A DNA stretch of 64,000 nt from JAKLQR01 sp963753165 (GCA_963753165.1 CAVWBP010000002.1:291605-355604), one strand, 5' to 3'; shown: positions 25,831-34,327, numbered from the stretch's first letter. The notes: generated by a model not told the origin, from the sequence alone. Translations and numbers: made by a program.

Positions 25831-25873
25831 CTACTCCGGTAGGGTTGACTATTTCCCCGGAAGGTGTATAGTT
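25831..25873 (+). promoter_or_regulatory. Palindromic operator with sigma-70 promoter, copy 2
   Basis: CCTACTCCGGTAGG, then TTGACT starting exactly 15 bases from the palindrome start as in copy 1 (18878), a 16-base spacer and TATAGT. It lies about 45 bases before the response-regulator ATG. Confidence 0.65.
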
Positions 25874-25917
25874 GAGAATATTAGAAAAAAGAGAGTGATG
25901 AAAAGGGGGGAAGCCGT

Positions 25918-26865
25918 ATGATGGAACTACTCAACCGTGGGGAAGGCGAGGCAGGCAACACGTGCATGTCACGCGGACGCCTCCTGATCGTTGATGACGA
26001 AATCGATACCCTGAGACCTCTCTGTGAGATTGTTGCAGAATGGGGGTATGAAGTCCTGCATGCCACATCGGGGCAAGATGCGCTGGAGATTTTGGAGAGA
26101 GAGGAAGTTGATTTGTTAGTGAGTGACCTGTCAATGCCTGAAATGAACGGCATCGAACTTCTCAGGACAGCCTGTGAGCGGGACAGAGATCTTATGTGTA
26201 TCATAGTCACTGCCTACGGGACTGTCCAGAAGGCTGTTGACGCGATGAGTGCAGGGGCCTATGATTTTGTCCTGAAACCGTTCGACTTCAAAATGTTGAG
26301 ATCGAAAATTTCCCGCGCAGTAGAAATGCGGAAACTGCGCGATTCAGAAGCAATTTACCGGTCAATAGTCGAGAATTTTCAGAGTGAGATGATCTGTCGT
26401 TTTCTGCCTGATGGGACCTTGAATTTTGTGAATCAGGCATTCTCCCGTTACTTCGCGAAGAGGAAGCAGGATATCGTCGGGGGCACCTATCTGTCCTTCC
26501 CGTGTGAAGAAGACAGGGATAAAATCATAGGGGCAATAGCTTCTCTTGATCCGGAAAATCCTGTCGTCAGGCTTGAGTACCGCGTCAAAGTCCCGTACGG
26601 TGAAATGCGCTGGCAGAAATGGACATTCACCGCCATACTCGATGGAAACAATCAGGTGGCGGTAATCCAGGCGATCGGGTCTGATATCCATGACCTGAAA
26701 ATAGCCGAAGAGCAGCTTGCAAAAAAAGAGAATGAACTGGAAAAGAAGATGAAGGACCTTGAGAGTTTTTATCAAATGGCAGTCAGCAGGGAGTTAAGAA
26801 TGAAGGAACTCAAGGAGGAGATCAAAGAACTCCAGAGAGAATTAGAGAAACACAAAACTCAATGA
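25918..26865 (+). CDS. Response regulator with receiver, PAS and coiled coil
   Basis: 315 residues. The receiver (about 20-135) has the acidic pair DD (LLIVDDEID), phospho-acceptor in DLLVSDLSMPEMNG, T/S in IIVTAYG and K in VLKPFDF. A PAS domain follows (IYRSIVENFQSEMICRFLPDGTLNFVNQAF to AIGSDIHDLK), then a C-terminal coiled coil rich in K/E. There is no DNA-binding or enzymatic output, so it may signal through protein contact. GGGGGGAAG precedes the ATG region. Confidence 0.85.
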   Translation: MMELLNRGEGEAGNTCMSRGRLLIVDDEIDTLRPLCEIVAEWGYEVLHATSGQDALEILEREEVDLLVSDLSMPEMNGIELLRTACERDRDLMCIIVTAYGTVQKAVDAMSAGAYDFVLKPFDFKMLRSKISRAVEMRKLRDSEAIYRSIVENFQSEMICRFLPDGTLNFVNQAFSRYFAKRKQDIVGGTYLSFPCEEDRDKIIGAIASLDPENPVVRLEYRVKVPYGEMRWQKWTFTAILDGNNQVAVIQAIGSDIHDLKIAEEQLAKKENELEKKMKDLESFYQMAVSRELRMKELKEEIKELQRELEKHKTQ

Positions 26866-27044
26866 GCGCCGCCTGAGAGCCCGCCCAAAATTTTCCATGG
26901 TTTCTCCTTTTTCAGTCCATTCAATGACTGATCCGCGGTTCTTCCCAAGGCTTGTTTCCGGGAGGGATGCTGTGGTATCCTTAGTATGAAGAAAAAGGGA
27001 GAACAGTCTTGAAACAGCAGCATCCTTAAGGAGGAGAACAAGCA

Positions 27045-27377
27045 ATGTCGTCGAGAAAGATCTATGTGGGGAACCTGCCTTATTCTGCAAAAGAGGAAGA
27101 CATAAGAGAGGTATTTGAGAAGATCGGGGAGGTTCAGTCGGTAAGGATTCTTACCGATTCAGCCACGGGACGTTCACGGGGGTTCGGGTTTGTAGAGATG
27201 GCTTCGGACGGGGACACAGACAGGGCAATTCAGGAACTCACCGGGGCGGTACTTATGGAGAGGACTCTTACTATAAGCGAGGCGCGGCCACAGGAAACGA
27301 GAGGAAAGACTGACATGCGGCGGAAACAAGGGGGATCCTTCGACAGAGGAGGAAAGGGCTCAGGTAGTTGGAGGTAA
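27045..27377 (+). CDS. RRM RNA-binding protein
   Basis: 110 residues: one RNA-recognition motif with RNP2 KIYVGNLPYS and RNP1 GRSRGFGFVEM, then a short Gly/Arg/Lys-rich tail (GGSFDRGGKGSGSWR). Such single-RRM proteins occur in many bacteria and are often cold-induced. It overlaps rpsU by 10 bases, so the two are co-expressed. AAGGAGG precedes the ATG. Confidence 0.92.
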   Translation: MSSRKIYVGNLPYSAKEEDIREVFEKIGEVQSVRILTDSATGRSRGFGFVEMASDGDTDRAIQELTGAVLMERTLTISEARPQETRGKTDMRRKQGGSFDRGGKGSGSWR

Positions 27378-27571
27378 AGGTAAGCGAAAACGGCCTTGAA
27401 AAGGCATTACGGATCCTCAAGAAGAATCTGCAGAAGGATGGTCTCATGGGAGAATTAAAGAGGCGCCGTTATTATGATAAACCCTCGACCCGTCTTAAGA
27501 ACAAACAAAGGGAGGCGCAGAAGAGGAACGCCAAGAGTGCCCGGCGCAGCATCCAGGACCGGAGGCCCTGA
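27368..27571 (+). CDS. rpsU: 30S ribosomal protein S21
   Basis: 67 residues from TTG 27368: EVKVSENGLEKALRILKKNLQKDGLMGELKRRRYYDKPSTRLKNKQ is a typical S21, with a basic tail. The start lies inside the end of the RRM gene. Confidence 0.93.
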   Translation: MEVKVSENGLEKALRILKKNLQKDGLMGELKRRRYYDKPSTRLKNKQREAQKRNAKSARRSIQDRRP

Positions 27572-27603
27572 GAAATCACTTCTTATCGTAAAAGGGGAAG
27601 ACA

Positions 27604-27795
27604 ATGAAACGAGCAGGTGCATATAAAAGTGAAAAGCGGAAAAAAGAAGTACAGCGGAAGAAGCAGCAGGACGAGAAAAGGCTGAAACGAATAAAGAAGG
27701 GCCATGAAAAAGACGAAGAGGAAACTCAGCCCGAAACAGCAGAAACCCCGCCAGGGGAAGAAAATAGTATAACAACGAGTGAAGGACAGAACTGA
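27604..27795 (+). CDS. Small highly charged hypothetical protein
   Basis: 63 residues: MKRAGAYKSEKRKKEVQRKKQQ is strongly basic and the C-terminal half is acidic and Glu/Thr-rich. GGGGAAGAC precedes the ATG. It follows rpsU at 32 bases and precedes a terminator, so it is likely the last gene of the RRM-rpsU operon. Function unknown; the basic part could bind RNA or ribosomes. Confidence 0.65.
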   Translation: MKRAGAYKSEKRKKEVQRKKQQDEKRLKRIKKGHEKDEEETQPETAETPPGEENSITTSEGQN

Positions 27796-27943
27796 GAACA
27801 TTTCCCAGGCCCGGCTCTTGTGAATTGTTCCTTGCCCGGCGTTCCGGTTCGTGACGCTTCGATAAATTATCTGCCTTATTAAAAACATTGTAGAGAGTGT
27901 TCAGCCTGCCAGCAATCTGATGAATAAGAAAAGAGGGTAAAAT

Positions 27944-27975
27944 AAAAAAGCCCCCGTAGTGCGGGGGCTTTTTTA
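27944..27975. terminator. Bidirectional terminator
   Basis: AAAAAAGCCCCCG-tagtg-CGGGGGCTTTTTT: a strong stem with A and T tracts on both sides, serving the RRM operon (+) and glnA (-). Confidence 0.95.
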
Positions 27976-28004
27976 TTGCACTTATTCTTCAGCGCGTTTC
28001 GCTT

Positions 28005-29417
28005 TTAGATATCGTAATAGAGGAAGAACTCATACGGATGCGGTCTGAGCCTCAGGGCGTCGACTTCTCTTGTCCTCTTGTAGCGCAGCCACATTTCGAT
28101 AACATCCTCGGTAAATACGTCGCCTTTCTTGAGGAAACTGTGGTCTTTCTCAAGGCAGTCAAGCGCATCTTCGAGCGAGCCGGGAAGGCTCGGCACCTTT
28201 GCGAGTTCCTCGGGGGCGAGGTCATAGATGTCCTTGTCGAGCGGTTCTCCCGGATGGATTTTGTTCTCGATGCCGTCAAGGCCCGCCATGAGCATCGCGG
28301 AGAACGCGAGGTACGGGTTGCATGACGGATCGGGGAACCTTACCTCTACCCTCTTCGCCTTCGGACTTGGAGAGTACATGGGGATTCTGATCGCCGCAGA
28401 TCTGTTCCTGCTTGAGTATGCGAGATTGATCGGAGCCTCATATCCGGGCACGAGCCTCTTGTAGGAATTTGTTGTCGGTGCGACGAATGCAGCGAGGGCA
28501 GCGGCATGCTTCAGAATTCCGCCGATATAGTAGAGCGCAAGGTCTGAGATGCCTGCGTAGCCGTTCCCCGCAAACAGGGGCTTTCCGTTTTTCCAGAGGC
28601 TCTGGTGTGTATGCATGCCTGAGCCGTTGTCGCCGTAGAGGGGCTTAGGCATCATTGTTACGGTTTTCCCGTGCCTCGATGCAACATTCTTGATGATATA
28701 TTTGTACATCATCAGCTTGTCGGCCATATCCACAATCGGAGAGAATCTCATGTCTATCTCCGCCTGTCCGCCCGTAGCGACTTCGTGGTGCTGCGCTTCC
28801 ACTTCTATTCCAGCTTTTTCCAGTTCAAGAACCATCTCGGTGCGGATATCCTGCTGCTTGTCCATCGGCGGGACAGGGAAATACCCTTCTTTGTGCCTCG
28901 GCTTGTACCCGAGGTTCGGACTCTCTTCTCTCCCCGAATTCCATATGCCTTCGACAGAATCTACGAAGTGATACCCGCTGTTTGCGGTATAATCAAACCG
29001 CACATCATCGAAGATGAAAAACTCCGCCTCCGGGCCGAAGAACGCGGTATCCGCAACCTTGGTTGATTTCATGTATGCTTCAGCCTTCTGTGTTATGTAG
29101 CGCGGATCTCTCGAATACGGTTCTTTTGTGATCGGATCGACAATATTGCAGATCAGACTGAGGGTAGGGTGCTGGGTGAAGGGGTCCATCACGGCGGTAG
29201 ACGGATCGGGTATTACAAGCATATCGCTCATATGAATAGCCTGCCATCCCCGGATAGAAGACCCGTCGAAGCCCAGTCCGTCTTCGAACAGGCCCTCAGA
29301 GAGTACCTTAGCCGGAACGGAGAAGTGCTGCCAGAGTCCCGGAAAATCCATAAACTTCAGATCGACCATCACGGCTTTGTTCTTCTTGGCAAATTCCAAA
29401 ACTTCCTTTGGTTTCAT
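28005..29417 (-). CDS. glnA: Glutamine synthetase, type I
   Basis: 470 residues, the usual GSI length. Contains DLKFMDFPGLWQHFSVP, the metal-ligand region GPEAEFFIFDD, VEAQHHEVATGGQAEIDMRF, and NGSGMHTHQSLWKNGKPLF. The segment LDKDIYDLAPEE near the C-terminus has the tyrosine typical of the adenylylation site, so beta-type regulation is plausible. It condenses ammonia and glutamate. It is the last gene of the nitrogen cluster; GGAGGCAGCAC precedes the ATG. Confidence 0.97.
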   Translation of the reverse strand: MKPKEVLEFAKKNKAVMVDLKFMDFPGLWQHFSVPAKVLSEGLFEDGLGFDGSSIRGWQAIHMSDMLVIPDPSTAVMDPFTQHPTLSLICNIVDPITKEPYSRDPRYITQKAEAYMKSTKVADTAFFGPEAEFFIFDDVRFDYTANSGYHFVDSVEGIWNSGREESPNLGYKPRHKEGYFPVPPMDKQQDIRTEMVLELEKAGIEVEAQHHEVATGGQAEIDMRFSPIVDMADKLMMYKYIIKNVASRHGKTVTMMPKPLYGDNGSGMHTHQSLWKNGKPLFAGNGYAGISDLALYYIGGILKHAAALAAFVAPTTNSYKRLVPGYEAPINLAYSSRNRSAAIRIPMYSPSPKAKRVEVRFPDPSCNPYLAFSAMLMAGLDGIENKIHPGEPLDKDIYDLAPEELAKVPSLPGSLEDALDCLEKDHSFLKKGDVFTEDVIEMWLRYKRTREVDALRLRPHPYEFFLYYDI

Positions 29418-29552
29418 TGTGCTGCCTCCTTTTATTCTGTGTGATAGAAAAAATACGCTTGTCAGTCTCAGACAATCACGTTATCTGTCTCCGTCTCCTT
29501 TTTCCCGGGGGGAGCAAGAGCATTGCATACCGTTACTCCTTCACCTCCGGTA

Positions 29553-30887
29553 TTATAATGAATATCCGCTTTCCCCGTGCTGCGATATATCAAGTCCGTT
29601 CACCTCCGACTCCTCGTCAACGCGCAGGCCGATCACTTTATCAATGAGTTTCAGCAGGACAACGCTAACCGCAAACGAATAGACTGCGGTCACGAGTATG
29701 GCAATCAACTGCGTATTAAGCAGCGCAAAACTGCCGAAAAATAATCCGTTGCCTCCTGCCGGGTTGATAACACTCTGTGCGAAGAGGCCGGTCGCGAAAC
29801 TGCCGAGCACCCCGCCTACTCCGTGCACGCCGAACGCATCGAGTGAATCGTCATAACCAAGCCTGCCTTTTATATTCAGGGACGCGTAACATACCGCTCC
29901 CGCTGCCAGTCCGATGACCAATGATGACATGGGGCTCACAAAACCCGCGGCAGGAGTGATCGTTGCAAGTCCGGCAATCGAGCCGGTGGCTGCGCCGAAG
30001 GTGGTTGGTTTCCCCCTGTGCAGCCATTCGATGCATACCCATGCCAGTGTAGCGGCAACCGCGGACGTATGGGTTGCGACAAAGGCCATTGTGCTTAATG
30101 TCCCTGCAGACAGCGCGCTCCCGGCGTTGAATCCGAACCATCCGAACCAGAGGAGCCCTGTCCCCAGCACCGTCATGGGGAGGTTATGGGGATACATCGC
30201 TTCCTGCAAATACCCTTTCCTTTTCCCGATAATCAGCGCTGCGGCAAGCGCCGAGATGCCGGATATCAGATGCACTACGATACCGCCTGCGAAATCCAGC
30301 GCCCCCATTTCCTTCAGCCATCCTCCTGTGCCCCAGACCCAATGTGCAACCGGGTCATATACGAGTGTCGACCACAGCAGGGTGAACACAAAGAATGCGG
30401 AAAATTTCATCCGTTCCGCAAAGGCGCCGGTGATGAGCGCCGGTGTGATGACCGCAAACATTGCCTGGTACATCATAAACGCGATATGCGGCACGGTCGG
30501 GGCGTAGTCAGGGTTGGGTTCAACCCCGACGCCGTTCAGTCCTATCCAGTCCAGGCCTCCGATGACTCCGTGTATATCAGGGCCAAAGGCAAGGCTATAG
30601 CCGACAAGGATCCACTGCACACTGATAATCGCAATCGCGACAAAACTCTGCATGATCGTGCCAAGCACATTTTTCCCCCTGACCATGCCTCCGTAGAACA
30701 GTGCAAGCCCGGGGGTCATCAGCATGACGAGGGCGGTGGATACCAGTATCCAGGCGGTGTCTCCTGAATCAATCTTCGGCGCAGCGGTTGTTTCCAGACC
30801 GGGCTGGAAAAGCTGATCTCCACCGAAAACGCTTCCGGCTGCGCCCAGCATGATGAGCATCAAAAGAATACCAACAAGTCCTTTCAT
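29553..30887 (-). CDS. amt: Ammonium transporter Amt, copy 1
   Basis: 444 residues from ATG 30887, behind GGGAGGAAGT. A signal-peptide-like start (MKGLVGILLMLIMLGAAGSVFGG) is followed by about 11 membrane segments. Amt signatures: DTAWILVSTALVMLMTPGLALFYGG, AHWVWGTGGW (first pore His) and DDSLDAFGVHGVGG (second pore His). The C-terminal tail LDISQHGESGY contacts P-II. It lies between the P-II gene and glnA. Confidence 0.95.
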   Translation of the reverse strand: MKGLVGILLMLIMLGAAGSVFGGDQLFQPGLETTAAPKIDSGDTAWILVSTALVMLMTPGLALFYGGMVRGKNVLGTIMQSFVAIAIISVQWILVGYSLAFGPDIHGVIGGLDWIGLNGVGVEPNPDYAPTVPHIAFMMYQAMFAVITPALITGAFAERMKFSAFFVFTLLWSTLVYDPVAHWVWGTGGWLKEMGALDFAGGIVVHLISGISALAAALIIGKRKGYLQEAMYPHNLPMTVLGTGLLWFGWFGFNAGSALSAGTLSTMAFVATHTSAVAATLAWVCIEWLHRGKPTTFGAATGSIAGLATITPAAGFVSPMSSLVIGLAAGAVCYASLNIKGRLGYDDSLDAFGVHGVGGVLGSFATGLFAQSVINPAGGNGLFFGSFALLNTQLIAILVTAVYSFAVSVVLLKLIDKVIGLRVDEESEVNGLDISQHGESGYSL

Positions 30888-30934
30888 ACTTCCTCCCTGA
30901 CATACAGGCGGTATTTTCCTCATGGTGCTTCTCT

Positions 30935-30970
30935 ATCCATGAATCATGCCAGGCTGGGAACTTGTTGATT
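30935..30970 (-). promoter_or_regulatory. Candidate sigma-54-like promoter of amt copy 1
   Basis: On the minus strand: AATCAACAAGTT, then CCTGGCATGATTCATGG. TGGCATG matches the -24 element; the -12 position reads TGG rather than TGC, so the match is partial. The same AATCAACAAGTT precedes a TGGCACG element at 34266-34300. Confidence 0.4.
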
Positions 30971-31013
30971 AATAAACAAAAAAAACAAAATGCTGGTTTT
31001 TACCCCTGAATAT

Positions 31014-31029
31014 CCTACAATATTGTAGG
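31014..31029. promoter_or_regulatory. Palindromic activator site, upstream of amt
   Basis: CCTACAATATTGTAGG, a perfect 16-bp palindrome 127 bases upstream of the amt start. Same family as the sites at 31117-31150 and 34328-34359. Confidence 0.6.
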
Positions 31030-31116
31030 TACGGTATCGGGAGTCTGCAGGGGAGCATAGATATTTTCCCTTATTTTTCAACATCCGGCGCGGATTAAGG
31101 CATGTCAAAGAGCATT

Positions 31117-31150
31117 CCTACAAATTTGTATGAACAACAAATTTGTAGGA
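31117..31150. promoter_or_regulatory. Tandem palindromic activator sites
   Basis: CCTACAAATTTGTA and ACAAATTTGTAGGA with their ACAAATTTGT cores 17 bases apart, the outer arms CCTACAAA and TTTGTAGG forming one large inverted repeat. About 230-260 bases upstream of amt, a typical distance for an enhancer-type site. Confidence 0.6.
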
Positions 31151-31205
31151 TTGAGAAGAGATCAGTTACCTCTGTCCAAAATATTGATTCAGATTGCGGG
31201 AAAGC

Positions 31206-31373
31206 AAGGGATATGGCTCAATTTCCAAAGCAAAATAAACTACCTTTGAGAAATATCCTGGCTTCATCTGTATTGTAGTGTTCGTATACAATCCAGAGTT
31301 GAGGCTTCCGCTTCGTCTCCAGCCTCATCGAGATTGCCCGTGATTTTGCTTTGGAAATTGAGCCATATCCCTT
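31206..31373. repeat. MITE-like inverted-repeat element, copy 3 (best preserved)
   Basis: 168 bp with perfect terminal inverted repeats of about 30 bp. The left end begins AAGGGATATGGCTCAATTT and the right end finishes with its exact reverse complement. The interior hairpin is GAGGCT...AGCCTC, where copies 1 and 2 have GAGACC...GGTCTC, so two positions changed on both arms. It separates glnB from amt copy 1. Confidence 0.88.
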
Positions 31374-31430
31374 CTTTAAAATATCCTGGACAGCAATGAT
31401 AACCAATAGAAACGAATCGGGAAGTCCGCG

Positions 31431-31769
31431 TTAAATCGCTTCTTCCCCTTTTTCTCCTGTTCTTATCCTGATCACGTCCTCGAGCGAATAGAGGAAAATC
31501 TTGCCGTCACCGATATTCCCCGTATTCGCCTTCTCAATGATTGTCGAGATGACTTTGTCTTTCATTGCATCGGGGATTACCACCTCCAGCTTGATCTTCG
31601 GAATAAAATTCACCTCATATTCTGTCCCGCGGTAGACTTCCACGTGTCCTTTCTGTCTTCCGAACCCCTTGACCTCACTGACGGTCATGCCGTGAATCCC
31701 GATGCTGTTCAGGGCATCCTTGACCTCATCGAGCTTAAAGGGTTTTATGATTGCTTCAACTTTTTTCAT
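31431..31769 (-). CDS. glnB: Nitrogen regulatory protein P-II
   Basis: 112 residues: MKKVEAIIKPFKLDEVKDAL, the T-loop with the uridylylation tyrosine in RGTEYEVNF, and the C-terminal signature TGNIGDGKIFLYSLEDVIRIRTGE. P-II senses 2-oxoglutarate and ATP/ADP and gates Amt. Position between two amt genes suggests a GlnK role. AAGGAGGAAAC precedes the ATG. Confidence 0.97.
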   Translation of the reverse strand: MKKVEAIIKPFKLDEVKDALNSIGIHGMTVSEVKGFGRQKGHVEVYRGTEYEVNFIPKIKLEVVIPDAMKDKVISTIIEKANTGNIGDGKIFLYSLEDVIRIRTGEKGEEAI

Positions 31770-31798
31770 GTTTCCTCCTTATTCCATTAAAGTCATTC

Positions 31799-31838
31799 GT
31801 CAATAGTCACCGATCATAATAAATCAATGACTATTGAC
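31799..31838. promoter_or_regulatory. Inverted repeat between amt copy 2 and glnB
   Basis: GTCAATAGTCA and TGACTATTGAC, an 11-bp perfect inverted repeat with an 18-base loop. It fills the 80-base gap between the two genes. It may be a transcript-processing or attenuation hairpin; there is no T-tract. Confidence 0.5.
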
Positions 31839-31849
31839 TCTTGACTGTT

Positions 31850-33226
31850 TTACAGACTGTACGCTTTCTCACCATGCTGGCTTTCGTCAAGCCCGGTGAT
31901 CTCATGTTCAGATTCAACTCTCACTCCGAGCACCGCCCGGGCGATCACGAAGATAATCAGCGTCATCACCCCGCTGTATGCGATTGTTACACCCACTGCG
32001 ATCAGCTGAGTGATCAACTGACCCGGGTTCCCGTAGAGGAGACCGGTACCGGCTGAGTTGACTGCAGGATCTGCAAACACACCGGTCAGTATGGCGCCGA
32101 GGATACCGCCGACACCATGGATGCCAAAGGCGTCGAGCGCGTCGTCATATCCGAGCTTCGGCTTGATGCTCGCAACTGCGAAATAGGGCACGATACCCGC
32201 GAGGATGCCGATGATTATCGCGCCTTGAATATTCACAAACCCTGCCGCAGGGGTTATTGCAACAAGACCTGCGATCGCACCGGAAGCAAGACCAAGCACC
32301 GTGGGCTTCTTCGTATGCATCCATTCCGTGAACATCCAGGACATTGCTGCGAGCGCGGTTGCGGTGTTGGTATTGATGAAAGCCACCCCGGCAAGTCCGT
32401 TCGCTGCAACCGCAGAGCCGGCATTAAACCCGAACCACCCGAACCAGAGAAGCCCGGCGCCGGTAACCACAAGGGTCAGGTTGCTCGGTTTGAGAGATGC
32501 TTCATGTCTCTTGCCGAGGACCAGGGCGCCGACGAGCGCTGCAATACCTGCGTTTACATGTACCACTGTGCCGCCTGCAAAATCGAGGGCCCCGAGCTGC
32601 GCAAGAAACCCGCCGCCCCATACCCAATGGGCTACGGGAACATATACCAGCGTCATCCAGAGTATCGAGAAGAGTATCCAGGCGGAGAATTTCATCCTCT
32701 CAATGAATGCGCCGCTTGCAAGCGCTACCGTGATCGCTGCGAATGTCATCTGAAATACTATAAAAATGTATTCAGGGATGGTCATCGACAGACTTTCAAC
32801 AGTCACCCCGGAAAGGAAGAGCTTTTCAGCGCTCCCGATGAATCCACCGATGTCCGAACCGAAAGTGAACGTATACCCGTAGGCAATCCACAGGAAACTT
32901 ACGATGCAGTAAGTTACAAAAGACATCGCCATGGTATTAAGAGTATCTTTTCTTTTCGCGAGACCGCCGTAAAACAGCGCAAGCCCCGGAAGTGTCATCA
33001 GCATTACGAGCGCGGTAGCGACAATCATCCAGGCGGTATCGCCCGTGTCGAGTGTGGGAGCAGGGGCCTCCGAAACTGCCGGAACCGCTTCGTCCATAGG
33101 GGCTGGCTGAGCAGGCAAAGCCTGCTCAGCTGCTGGAAGGGAAGGAGGGTTAGCCTGCTCTTCAGCAAAAGCCCATCCGCTTAAAAGCGCCAGCGTTAGT
33201 ATCGTGAATACAACAAGATTCTTCAT
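31850..33226 (-). CDS. amt: Ammonium transporter Amt, copy 2
   Basis: 458 residues: a signal peptide (VVFTILTLALLSGWAFA), an unusual Pro/Ala-rich periplasmic linker of about 40 residues, then the Amt core DTAWMIVATALVMLMTLPGLALFYGG, AHWVWGGGFL and DDALDAFGIHGVGG with both pore histidines. The tail LDESQHGEKAYSL is P-II-binding. Co-directional with glnB and porin, 12 bases after the porin stop. Confidence 0.95.
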   Translation of the reverse strand: MKNLVVFTILTLALLSGWAFAEEQANPPSLPAAEQALPAQPAPMDEAVPAVSEAPAPTLDTGDTAWMIVATALVMLMTLPGLALFYGGLAKRKDTLNTMAMSFVTYCIVSFLWIAYGYTFTFGSDIGGFIGSAEKLFLSGVTVESLSMTIPEYIFIVFQMTFAAITVALASGAFIERMKFSAWILFSILWMTLVYVPVAHWVWGGGFLAQLGALDFAGGTVVHVNAGIAALVGALVLGKRHEASLKPSNLTLVVTGAGLLWFGWFGFNAGSAVAANGLAGVAFINTNTATALAAMSWMFTEWMHTKKPTVLGLASGAIAGLVAITPAAGFVNIQGAIIIGILAGIVPYFAVASIKPKLGYDDALDAFGIHGVGGILGAILTGVFADPAVNSAGTGLLYGNPGQLITQLIAVGVTIAYSGVMTLIIFVIARAVLGVRVESEHEITGLDESQHGEKAYSL

Positions 33227-33238
33227 TCTTTACCTCCG

Positions 33239-34006
33239 TTAAAAGCTCAGTGCCAGGTTTACGCCGCCGTAGAAAATGTCCTTGTCACCATCATCACTGA
33301 TGTTTTTTATCGCCTCTTTCGCGTCGCTGCTCAAGGGGAACGAGTAAGCGATCTTCGGTGTTACGGATACAGCCTTCCAAACAGGGATAGTCATTGAGGA
33401 AGAGATTTCACCATTGTAGAAGTTGTTGAAGTCCTCGCCATTTTTGTCATATCCCATTACCTTGTTTTTGATGTTATAGCTCACCGATGCTCCCAGGTCC
33501 AGTGACGTTTCTTTCATGACCTCGAAAGAATGTCCGACTGAAGCAACCACGAAGGCGCCCTGTCCCTCATCATAATCATAGTAGATTGTGAGTGTCGGGC
33601 TGAGCAGAGTATCATAGCCAGCAGAGACGAAGAGTTCCTGTGTGTCATTCGCGCCGTCCAGGGCATAATAAATATATCCGGCGGTAAGGGTGATCTTGTC
33701 GATCGAGCGGGTATAGGTCAGGGTTACGTCCGTCTCTGTCATTTCGCCATGTCCGGTATCGCTGCTGGTTGCTTCCGGTCTGTCAGAGTCATAGTTTGCC
33801 CATATATTTGCGCCAAACACTCCATAGGTGATGCCTACGGACGGCTGGACTACCCAGCTATTGCTTAACTTCTGTCCTCTCCATACATAATTGCTCATGA
33901 CATCCGCCGAAACACTTCCCTCTGTCTTGATGTCTTCTGCATAGAGACTTCCTGCTGCCATTACTGCGATGATCATTGCCAGAACCAAAACTTTAAAACT
34001 TTTCAT
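33239..34006 (-). CDS. TorF-type outer-membrane porin
   Basis: 255 residues: signal peptide (VLVLAMIIAVMAAGSLYA), then alternating beta-strands such as GSVSADVMSNYVWRGQKLSN, LTYTRSIDKITLTAGYIYYAL and a C-terminal Phe (GGVNLALSF), the mark of an outer-membrane barrel. Porins of this family often sit with ammonium transporters. It may let ammonium or another solute across the outer membrane. Confidence 0.85.
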   Translation of the reverse strand: MKSFKVLVLAMIIAVMAAGSLYAEDIKTEGSVSADVMSNYVWRGQKLSNSWVVQPSVGITYGVFGANIWANYDSDRPEATSSDTGHGEMTETDVTLTYTRSIDKITLTAGYIYYALDGANDTQELFVSAGYDTLLSPTLTIYYDYDEGQGAFVVASVGHSFEVMKETSLDLGASVSYNIKNKVMGYDKNGEDFNNFYNGEISSSMTIPVWKAVSVTPKIAYSFPLSSDAKEAIKNISDDGDKDIFYGGVNLALSF

Positions 34007-34068
34007 TTTTCCCTCCGGTATCTTGGTTATTTATATTTTTGCTGCGTACTGCGTAGTGTACTTAGCGC

Positions 34069-34245
34069 TTAATGTTCTCCATCCTCCTCCTTTCTGATTT
34101 TGTATTTCCTGATTTTGTATCCAATCATCCTTTCCGTTATATCCAGCTTTTTTGCAGCCCTTGCCATTATCCAGTTGGATGTTCTCATTGCATTGAGTAT
34201 CTCTTCTCTCTCTATCTCTTTCACTTTTTCCCTTAGCGATCCCAT
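34069..34245 (-). CDS. Short Fis-type HTH protein (NifA C-terminal-like)
   Basis: 58 residues from ATG 34245: EREEILNAMRTSNWIMARAAKKLDITERMIGYKIRKYKI is the Fis-type helix-turn-helix found at the C-terminus of NifA-like activators, but no receiver, GAF or AAA+ domain is attached. It heads the porin-amt-glnB cluster. It might bind the CTACAA..TTGTAG palindromes and act as a competitor or architectural partner of a full-length activator. Confidence 0.8.
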   Translation of the reverse strand: MGSLREKVKEIEREEILNAMRTSNWIMARAAKKLDITERMIGYKIRKYKIRKEEDGEH

Positions 34246-34265
34246 CGTCTCACCTGTTCTCTTTA

Positions 34266-34300
34266 TATCGAAAACCGTGCCAGTTTGCAACTTGTTGATT
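34266..34300 (-). promoter_or_regulatory. Candidate sigma-54-like promoter of the Fis-porin-amt-glnB cluster
   Basis: On the minus strand: AATCAACAAGTT, five bases, then CTGGCACGGTTTTCG. The -24 half (TGGCACG) is perfect; the -12 half reads TCG instead of TGC. Twenty bases from the ATG of the Fis-type gene. Confidence 0.45.
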
Positions 34301-34327
34301 TAAAAAGGGAAAGAGTATTTGTTGAAA

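Larger units (their letters stand above)
30888..31430. other. Gene-free regulatory interval upstream of amt copy 1
   Basis: 543 bases without a gene. Reading towards amt it holds MITE copy 3 (31206-31373), a pair of TACAAATTTGTA sites (31117-31150), the palindrome at 31014-31029, the shared 12-mer at 30959-30970 and a GG(-24)-like element at 30935-30951. Confidence 0.8.

Noticed and set aside
31218..31406. 62-residue frame in MITE copy 3
   Set aside because: It lies within the repeat element and is not preserved in the same form in the other copies.
32117..33184. 355-residue plus-strand frame opposite amt copy 2
   Set aside because: Rich in Cys, His and Arg with no plausible fold; a classical shadow of a GC-biased membrane protein gene.
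34266..34282. Full sigma-54 consensus call
   Set aside because: The -12 half reads TCG, not TGC, so I kept it only as a candidate.
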